Source: Collinsella ureilytica (GTDB taxonomy: Bacteria > Actinomycetota > Coriobacteriia > Coriobacteriales > Coriobacteriaceae). Taken from it: a stretch of DNA of 64,000 bases. The notes under the pieces are model-generated. The model worked only from the letters and a program-made list of their open reading frames with translations. It was not told the origin of the DNA and made no database searches. The DNA lies in the NCBI RefSeq assembly GCF_019795105.1, contig NZ_JAIMFO010000005.1:1-64000 (forward strand). Reading direction: 5' to 3'. Made by a program: the position numbers and the translations under genes. Of the stretch, positions 58,249 through 64,000 are shown piece by piece. The first letter of the stretch is position 1; each line of letters starts with the position of its first letter.

Positions 58249-58999
58249 TGCCATTGCAAAGCTTGAATCATTAATCAAGGAGGGCGAGAGTGTTCTTGCA
58301 ACTTCACACCATATCGAAGGTGTGCTCGGAGCTCCTTATGTTAATTCGGAGTTATATAGTCCCTGGAGAGCAAAGGCGTCCATTGCTCTCCATGAGTTAC
58401 TCCCTGAGTCTCAGCAGGATGCAATGAAGGATCTCGAAAAGAAGGCGAACGACCACACCGGGATTGCACGGCAATGGCAAGGACTTCTCCAGGGGACTTT
58501 GAAGGGAATACAGCAAGGCTTTATCGTCCTCGAAAGGTCGGACGATGACGCTGCCGACAACGTCATCGAGCAGATATTGAACAGATTCCCCGACGTGGTC
58601 AATTCCATCAACAGGAGGCATGCAAACAGGGACGGCTATGAAATCACTGATGAATACGACGTACAGGATTTGCTCAGATCCATCTGCTTAGCCTACTTCG
58701 ACGATATACGCGATGAAGAAGCTGTGCCTAGTTTCGCCGGAAAGAACTCGCGCATCGACCTCTTCCTCAAAGAGGAGGCACGCTTCATTGAAGTGAAAAT
58801 GACTCGTGATGGCCTACGTGACAAGAGGCTTGGCGAGGAATTGAGCATCGACATCCCCCGGTACAAAGAACATCCGGGATGCGAGCGGCTGTTCTGCTTC
58901 ATCTACGACCCAGGCAGACTTGTCCGCAACCCAACCGGTCTCAAGCGCGACCTGGAGAAGATAATCCCTGGGTTCGTTACCGTCATCATCGCGCGCTAG
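58235..58999 (+). CDS. PD-(D/E)XK nuclease-domain protein of the DpnII/MboI-like C-terminal type
   Basis: 254 residues; GAAGGG precedes the ATG at 58235 (a TTG at 58205 is the longer alternative). N-terminal helical domain, then EYDVQDLLRSICLAYFDDIRDEE, SRIDLFLK, FIEVKMTRDGLRDK (Asp and E-x-K of the nuclease core) and CFIYDPGRLVRNPTGLKRDL. Such proteins are common solitary defence-island effectors. It overlaps the DUF6508 pseudogene end. Confidence 0.85.
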   Translation: MDKDDAIAKLESLIKEGESVLATSHHIEGVLGAPYVNSELYSPWRAKASIALHELLPESQQDAMKDLEKKANDHTGIARQWQGLLQGTLKGIQQGFIVLERSDDDAADNVIEQILNRFPDVVNSINRRHANRDGYEITDEYDVQDLLRSICLAYFDDIRDEEAVPSFAGKNSRIDLFLKEEARFIEVKMTRDGLRDKRLGEELSIDIPRYKEHPGCERLFCFIYDPGRLVRNPTGLKRDLEKIIPGFVTVIIAR

Positions 59000-59026
59000 A
59001 CAGAGCAAGTAACCTTGAAAGCCAAA

Positions 59027-59052
59027 GCCCCCGGGAGCAAAGCCCCGAGGGC
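59027..59052. terminator. Stem-loop after the nuclease gene
   Basis: GCCC-C-CGGG with CCCG-A-GGGC (one mismatch) and an 8-nt loop between convergent genes; no T run. Confidence 0.5.
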
Positions 59053-59061
59053 ATTCTGCAC

Positions 59062-59414
59062 TTAGAGTGCGCCAAGCGCGTTGAGGTGGTACCGGAGAAG
59101 TACCTCGCCCTCACCGACGATGAATATGCTCACGACGTCGAACCTGATCAGGATGTCCTCGGAGTCCAGGTGCTCGGCGAGGTAGGCCGCCGCCAACCGT
59201 TCGAGTGCCGCGCAATCCGCGTCCTCCTCGGGGAACCCCTCGCCGCCGTTCTGCGTGGTCTGGCAATGGACGAAGACTAGGTCGCCCTCGTCACGGGCAA
59301 TGAAGTCAGCGACGGTGCCGCGTGCACTCAACCCCCCCCCTCCAGAATCTCGAAGCGTCTGCGCTCGAGATAGACCCTGATGCCCTTCTTGATCCTGGTG
59401 CCGGTGACCTCCAT
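59062..59414 (-). pseudogene. YraN/UPF0102-like nuclease gene broken at a G9 run
   Basis: From the ATG at 59414 (AAGGAGG upstream) the frame reads MEVTGTRIKKGIRVYLERR RFEILEGGG and stops. The continuation in another frame is ARGTVADFIARDEGDLVFVHC...EERLAAAYLAEHLD...IRFDVVSIFIV, the UPF0102 core. The break lies in nine consecutive G (C on the plus strand, 59332-59340). The catalytic E-x-K of active members reads VHCQT here, so it may have been inactive anyway. Confidence 0.65.
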
Positions 59415-59496
59415 GATGGCCTCCTTAGCTCCCAGCCCGCCCCGATGGCGCGCCTTGTGGCTCGTATGGATCACGTCCCAAACGTTGGTGTAATAA

Positions 59497-59766
59497 CCAC
59501 TTTAGGTTGAAAAGAAGGAAGCGACCTTCGCCTAGAATCTTTAGCTAACAGCACAAGATTCGAAAGAAAGGAAAAGGTCGCCTATGGACAGTTTAGATCA
59601 CCTGAGCGCTCAGAGCTTCGAGATTCCACGCTTCGATGATGGAATGGTCAATCTTTCAGAGCTCATACGCACCATGGCAGAGTCACTCGTGAACGAGATT
59701 ATGGATGCTCAAGCGGAGGATGCTTGCGCTGAGGGCAATCAGCGCACCGCACTCTGCGAGCTCTAG
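59497..59766 (+). mobile_element. Truncated IS256-like element, right copy
   Basis: The element end CCACTTTAGGTTGAAAAG leads to a ribosome site and ATG 59584, giving the N-terminus of a mutator-family transposase: MDSLDHLSAQSFEIPRF..., then LIRTMAESLVNEIMDAQAED. It stops at 59766 just after GNQRTALCEL, where the rest of the transposase is missing. It is inverted relative to the 54.3-kb copy. Confidence 0.85.
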
Positions 59767-60112
59767 AGGCTTCAGAGCCAGAAACTTCGGCGTCTCTCGG
59801 CTCCGCCGGGCGGGCTTATCTGCCGATGCAAAATTCCGTTCGATTCCAGATTGATGTCGAGTCTGAGATGCAAGATAGGGTTTTCCGAAGAGACCGAAGA
59901 CGCTCTTGCCTCGCTTTTTTCTTCTTGGCCGCCTCTTCTCGAGATTGCCCTTGACGCTCATCGTGCTCGGAGGCAGATCTGTGCCGAACGCCCTCTTCGT
60001 GTTTGTCCTGCTCCAAAACAAGCCTCGTTTTGCCGTCGGGTAGTTTAACTGCTGATAGTATTTTAGCAGCAGCTATTTTATTCATTTCTATCATGTTCGG
60101 CAGGAGACATAA
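59767..60112. other. Unassigned stretch after the IS fragment
   Basis: No convincing gene. A minus-strand frame from 60085 (MNKIAAAKILSAVKLPDGKTRLVLEQD...) reads like a basic, Lys/Glu-rich protein but lacks a ribosome site. It may be part of the decayed element. Confidence 0.3.
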
Positions 60113-60208
60113 ATGAAGCCGTTTCACGTAGTTTTGGCAGCCGTTATAGCGTTGATATCCCTTGTTCTAGTCGCGAGCAGTATCGGCATCATCCATATCA
60201 GGCTTTAG
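60113..60208 (+). CDS. Possible 31-residue membrane peptide
   Basis: CAGGAG lies 7 nt before the ATG. The product is one hydrophobic helix (VVLAAVIALISLVLVASSIGII). It may be a stand-alone micro-protein or the N-terminal fragment of a longer gene lost by deletion. Confidence 0.35.
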   Translation: MKPFHVVLAAVIALISLVLVASSIGIIHIRL

Positions 60209-60249
60209 TCCGTCATCGAATCCAACACGCCTATTGCCATTCTTGCCTT

Positions 60250-61199
60250 CGGGTAGCCGAGCGCGCGGAGCGTGCGCGCGAGGCGTCGAGGGCCCACAGC
60301 CAGAGCCTCGGCCAGGACCGCGGGTCGCGCCAGATCGAGGGGCCCGAGAGATGAGGTGGCAGGCGGCGGCCGCGCTGGCCGCAGCGGCGTTCGGCGCGGG
60401 AGACTTCGCGGCCGCAGCCCTCGCGGCGTCGGGCGCGAACCCGATCATCGACCCGGAGGCCGCCATGTCGGCGATCCCGGCGGCGCTTCGCGCGGGACGC
60501 GTATTCTCAACGGAGGCGCTGCCCCTGTGCGAGGGAACCGTCTGCGCATGCGCTGCTCTTGTCGCCTGGGCGCGTTCTTTGGGACCCAAGGGCGCCCGTC
60601 GCGACGGCGAGGAGCACGGGAGCTCCAGGTGGGCCACGCGTAAGGACATCGCGCCCTTCGGCGACGCCAAGGACCCCGACAACAACAACATCCTCACCGA
60701 CAACGCGCGCATCCGCCTCGTAAGCCACAGATTCAGCCTCTTCCACCGACACCAACGACAACGTACTCGTGGCGGGTGACCCGGGCACCGACAAGACGCG
60801 CTACTACGTCAAACCGAACCTCCTGCAGGCCAACACTAGCTTCTTCGTGACCGACCCGAATGGCACGCTCATCCGCGAGATAGGCGGCGCGGTCGCGCGG
60901 CTCAGCTACGAGATCCGCGCGTTCGACACCATCGACTTCTCGCGCTCCATGCGCTTCAACCCCATAGCCTACATACGCGACGAGGCGGGGCCATCTGCTT
61001 CGCCCGCAGCATCGTCGCCAACACCGAGGACGAGGCCGACCACCAGGGCGACCCCTACTGGGAAAAGGTCGAGCGGCTGGTCTACACCGCGCTCACGGCG
61101 CGAGCTTCTCCATCGTTAACGAGACCGGCCGGTACGTGCTGGTCGGCGGCGAGGTGGTTCTCCATGCGAAACGGCTACGGTGCTGCGCGACACGTCCGT
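60250..61199 (+). pseudogene. Debris of a conjugative element: VirD4/TraG-type coupling protein, multiply frameshifted
   Basis: 60250-60354 is the charged C-terminus (AERAERAREAS...) of a preceding gene. An ATG at 60351 opens a frame that reads KDIAPFGDAKDPDNNNILTDNARIRLVS. The text then shifts frame near 60730 to NDNVLVAGDPGTDKTRYYVKPNLL...FVTDPNG, and again near 60990 to CFARSIVANTEDEADHQGDPYWEKVERLVYTAL. These are the nucleotide-binding segments of VirD4-like coupling proteins, but Walker A reads GDPGTDKT, lacking the second Gly. The rest is deleted; 61100-61199 (FSIVNETGRYVLVGGEVVL) comes from a further gene. The stretch is clearly richer in GC than the chromosome. Confidence 0.75.
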
Positions 61200-61219
61200 C
61201 GAAAGAAGGAGGACAGCTG

Positions 61220-61492
61220 ATGATGGACATCAACGAGAAGGACGAGCGTCGTGAGCCGATCGATGCGGTGGCAGATGCAGGAAGGCTGGCGAGGGGGCTG
61301 GACCAGCTGCTTGAGTCGCTGGCGCACGCCAACCAGCTGGACCCGCTCGACGTCGAGGGGATCCTGGCTCTGAGGTCGATAAGCCATAGGTGTGCCGAGC
61401 GCATCGGCGACGCCGCGCACATCCTGGAAGCGCAGAACGAGATCCTCTACGCCGAGGAGCGAGCGGCGAACCAAAACCGTCGCGAGGGCTAA
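61220..61492 (+). CDS. Small helical protein of conjugative-element origin, unknown function
   Basis: 90 residues (MMDINEKDERREPIDAV...); AGGAGG lies 7 nt before the ATG. Predicted helical and acidic, with no known motif. It survives intact in the middle of decayed conjugation genes. Confidence 0.6.
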   Translation: MMDINEKDERREPIDAVADAGRLARGLDQLLESLAHANQLDPLDVEGILALRSISHRCAERIGDAAHILEAQNEILYAEERAANQNRREG

Positions 61493-61564
61493 GCGGCCGA
61501 ACCCTCCGTTCGCGCCGCCGTCACTGCCCGCATAGAGACTACGCGAACCGAACATCTAACTGAT

Positions 61565-63052
61565 TAGGGGCTACCCGACCAAAGAATCGGCGCGCTTCAA
61601 ACCGAAAGACGTCACGGGCAACATCGTAACCTCACTGGTTCCGATGGGCTGCCCTATGAGAAACGAGCAGACGGCAAGGGCGAGGCGAAGTGCATCGCCG
61701 GTGAGGTGCCGTTTGAGTTGCCCAAGGGATGGGCCTGGGCCCGCGTATGCTCTCTCGTCTCCAAGCTTGGATCAGGAAGTACTCCTCGCGGCGGTCAGCG
61801 AGTTTACGTTGCATCTGGCATCCCCTTTATTAGGTCTCAAAACGTCTATAACGATGGGCTTCGGCTGGAAGATGTTGCCTACATTGACGAAGCTACGAAT
61901 AAGTCAAAATCAGGAAGTATTGTTTGCGGCATGGATCTGTTGCTTAATATCACAGGTGGATCAATCGGCCGTTGCGCAATGGTTCCGAGCGACTTTCCAG
62001 GAGCTAACGTAAATCAGCATGTAATGATTATTAGACTGATCGAGCCGAGTCTATGCCGCTTCGTCCATGCTTTTGTCACATCGTCTTTCACGCAGGCGCT
62101 GATACTCGGAAAACAGCTTGGTTCAGGGCGCGGTGGTTTAAGTGCTGAAACTTTCTCGACTTTCCTTATTCCCGTCCCGCCCCTCGCCGAGCAGCGCCGC
62201 ATCGTCGACGCCCTCGGCAAATACCTGGCGCTCGTCGACGGGATCGAGCGAGACCGGGCGGAACTCGACGTCCTGCTCGCGCAACTCAAGTCGAAGGTGC
62301 TCGACCTCGCCGTCCGCAGCGAGCTCACTGAGCGCGATCAGAAAGACGAGCCCGCAAGCGAGCTTCTCGCACGCATCCGCGAGGAGAAGCTCGCCATGGT
62401 GGGGCGCGGCGAGCTCAAGTCTAAGGACGTCAAAAACGACACCGTTATCTTCACCGGTTCCGATGGCCTGCGCTATGAGAAGCCCGCCGACGGCAAGGGC
62501 GGGGCGAAGTGCATCGAGGGCGAGATCCCATTCGAGATTCCCGAGGGGTGGAGCTGGTGCCGCCTACTTACCCCTGTCGCGCTTGACCCGAAGAATGATG
62601 CTGATGACGAAACACCGGCCAGCTTTCTGCCGATGGCAGCGATCGAAGAAGGCTTTCGCAATCAATATCATCCTGAGGTGCGGCGATGGAAAGAAATCAA
62701 GAAAGGCTTTACTCAGTTCGCCGACGGTGATGTCGTATTCGCTAAGATCTCGCCGTGCTTTGAGAACGGCAAATACTTCATTGCTTCCTGTCTTGAGAAT
62801 GGTGTTGGAGCTGGAACAACAGAACTGTATGTCCTACGCTCGCCATCAAAAGGCCTATACAGTAAGTATCTTTTCTATTTCCTTGCCTCGAACTATTTCA
62901 CTGGAGACGCCAAGAAGACCTTTATGGGCTCGGTTGGTCAGCAGCGCATCAAAAAAGACTATCTTGAAAGGATGCTGCTTCCTGTCCCACCCCTTGGCGA
63001 GCAGCGCCGTATCGTCGAAAGAATCGAAGAGGTATTCAATCTACTCGATTAG
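61565..63052 (+). CDS. hsdS: Type I restriction specificity subunit HsdS, N-terminus irregular
   Basis: The frame 61706-63052 (448 residues) has two target-recognition domains, each ending in the conserved PVPPLAEQRRIV / PVPPLGEQRRIV helix start, joined by a coiled linker. No normal start exists. The same frame runs back to SDGLPYEKRADGKGEAKCIAGE, and a shifted frame before it reads KESARFKPKDVTGN (61565-61640). Both parallel the central linker text (GELKSKDVKND, GSDGLRYEKPADGKGGAKCIEGE). So the 5' end sits at a linker-type junction, as in a silent or recombined copy. No hsdM or hsdR is in the window. Confidence 0.8.
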
Positions 63053-63086
63053 CTGCTTTCATTGCATAGTCGAAAGGAGACATGCA

Positions 63087-63881
63087 ATGAAAGACTTTGA
63101 AGAGTACTTGCAAGCGCAGGAGTATGCGGCGAACACAATCACTTCGTACCTGTTTGCCGCAAAGCAGCTCGAGCAGAATGCGTTGCCCATCACAAACCAG
63201 TCGCTGCTTGAACACAAGGAGTGGCTGGTTTCGTCGTTTGCGCCCAAGACTGCGAATAACCGAATTGGCGCCATTAACGTCTACTTGGACTTTCTCGAAT
63301 ACAACGGGATACGTCTGAAGGGCGTTAAAGTCCAGCAAAAACCTTTCTTGAATAATGTGATTTCAAACGATGAATACTACCGTCTTCGCGACGGGCTCAC
63401 ACGAGACGAGGACTGGTTCTGGTACTTTGTTGTACGCTTTCTCGCCTGCACGGGTGCCAGAGTAAGCGAACTGCGCAAGTTCGAGCATGTGCATCTTATA
63501 GCAGGTCATATGGATGTCATTTCAAAAGGACAGAAGCTGCGTCGCGTCTATATTCCTGCGGGCCTTCAAGCGGAGGCGCTCAATTGGTGCGCTCGCGAAG
63601 GTAAGGCGGAAGGCGTGCTATTTGGCAACCGCTCGGCGATAACTAGCCGTGGTATAGCGCTCGGCCTAAAGCGTGCAGCCGAGCGCTATGGCGTAAACCC
63701 CGACGTTGTATACCCGCATTCATTCCGGCATCTATTTGCCAAGAACTTTATAGTCAAGAACCCCGATATCGCCTTTCTTGCCGATTTGATGGGCCATGAG
63801 AGCATCGAGACGACGCGAATATACCTGCGGCGCACTGCCACCGAGCAGCGCGCCGCAGTTGATGAGGCTATAGACTGGTAG
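63087..63881 (+). CDS. Tyrosine recombinase adjacent to hsdS
   Basis: 264 residues with AAGGAG 7 nt before the ATG. An N-terminal SAM-like DNA-binding domain (EYLQAQEYAANTITSYLFAAKQL) is followed by the catalytic domain, with Arg in CTGARVSELRKF, HSFRHLFAKNF, a C-terminal GHESIETTRIYLRR and the nucleophile Tyr in that last helix. XerC/PsrA-like recombinases between inverted hsdS genes catalyse inversion in known systems. Confidence 0.92.
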   Translation: MKDFEEYLQAQEYAANTITSYLFAAKQLEQNALPITNQSLLEHKEWLVSSFAPKTANNRIGAINVYLDFLEYNGIRLKGVKVQQKPFLNNVISNDEYYRLRDGLTRDEDWFWYFVVRFLACTGARVSELRKFEHVHLIAGHMDVISKGQKLRRVYIPAGLQAEALNWCAREGKAEGVLFGNRSAITSRGIALGLKRAAERYGVNPDVVYPHSFRHLFAKNFIVKNPDIAFLADLMGHESIETTRIYLRRTATEQRAAVDEAIDW

Positions 63882-64000
63882 CAGAGGTTACTGCTTCTAT
63901 GGCTCTAACAATGCGCCGCTGCTCGGCTAGAGGCGGGACCGGAACGAGGGCCTTAAGTAAAACTCCTCGCTCAATGCCGGGGATAAAACCCTTGGCTTTT
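63868..64000 (-). CDS. hsdS: Inverted second hsdS, C-terminal end (partial)
   Basis: The minus strand from the window edge reads KAKGFIPGIERGVLLKALVPVPPLAEQRRIVRAIEAVTSATSL and stops at 63868, overlapping the recombinase end by 14 nt. This is the end of a target-recognition domain with the same PVPPLAEQRRIV helix as the plus-strand hsdS. The rest lies beyond the window. Confidence 0.85.
   Translation of the reverse strand, partial: KAKGFIPGIERGVLLKALVPVPPLAEQRRIVRAIEAVTSATSL

Noticed and set aside
60167-60794. Several overlapping frames on both strands in the GC-rich block
   Set aside because: Only the frames carrying VirD4-like text are supported; the others follow from high GC content.
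62142-63881. A 579-codon plus-strand frame fused to the recombinase
   Set aside because: Its first 315 codons are a Ser/Arg-rich shadow of hsdS. The real recombinase starts at 63087 with its own AAGGAG.

Overview
The window looks like chromosome of a low-to-mid GC member of the Coriobacteriia (Actinomycetota), most likely a relative of Atopobium/Lancefieldella/Olsenella. This is inferred from protein style, the GatCAB, PFL-activase, LuxS and Rnf gene content, and a LPXTG-anchored glycosidase. No 16S gene is present to prove it. About 50 kb is compact chromosome, mostly on the minus strand, with strong AGGAGG-type ribosome sites that set many starts downstream of the longest ORF.

Layout. 1-1.6 kb: a left edge with a terminator, a small Cys-rich protein and the ribosome-assembly GTPase EngB. 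1.6-8.1 kb: a heterodimeric ABC exporter pair and NAD+-dependent DNA ligase. 8.4-12.6 kb: an rnfCDGEA ion-pumping ferredoxin:NAD+ oxidoreductase operon with no rnfB next to it. 12.8-17 kb: an HtrA protease, an atypical orphan OmpR-type regulator, and a glutamine-synthetase homologue that has lost most of its metal ligands. 17-21 kb: a feoA-feoA-feoB-Cys-rich ferrous iron operon. 21-24.6 kb: a TPP-riboswitch-controlled thiamine-precursor uptake operon. 25-26 kb: a frameshifted lipoprotein gene. 26-32 kb: an oxidoreductase, aspS, a ClbS/DfsB-like protein, an EIIA-Glc protein and glmM. 32-33 kb: rplM-rpsI. 33-36.7 kb: a zinc uptake operon (zinT-znuA-znuC-znuB) with an unusual domain inserted in ZnuA. 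37-38.5 kb: a patatin and tmRNA.

38.5-40.6 kb is a small accessory patch just after the tmRNA. It holds an RNA-like nested fold, a RelB/DinJ antitoxin with an unfamiliar partner, a repeat copy and an Ltp-type lipoprotein gene killed by a stop at its lipobox. 40.6-46 kb returns to core genes (gatCAB, luxS, pflA). 46-52 kb is one 1929-residue cell-wall-anchored glycosidase with putative operators, followed by a MATE exporter.

54-64 kb is an accessory/defence island. Two truncated, divergently oriented IS256-like elements (about 54.3 and 59.5 kb) bracket McrBC, a DUF6508 pseudogene, a PD-(D/E)XK nuclease and a broken YraN-like gene. Beyond them lie GC-rich debris of a conjugative element (VirD4-type coupling protein) and a Type I specificity locus: hsdS, a tyrosine recombinase and an inverted hsdS end running off the window. 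That last arrangement is the architecture of a phase-variable, inverting restriction system.

Two themes recur. Several genes (lipoprotein, mcrB, yraN) are disrupted at homopolymer runs. Many housekeeping proteins carry low-complexity or internally repeated Ala/Ser/Gly-rich tails or inserts.
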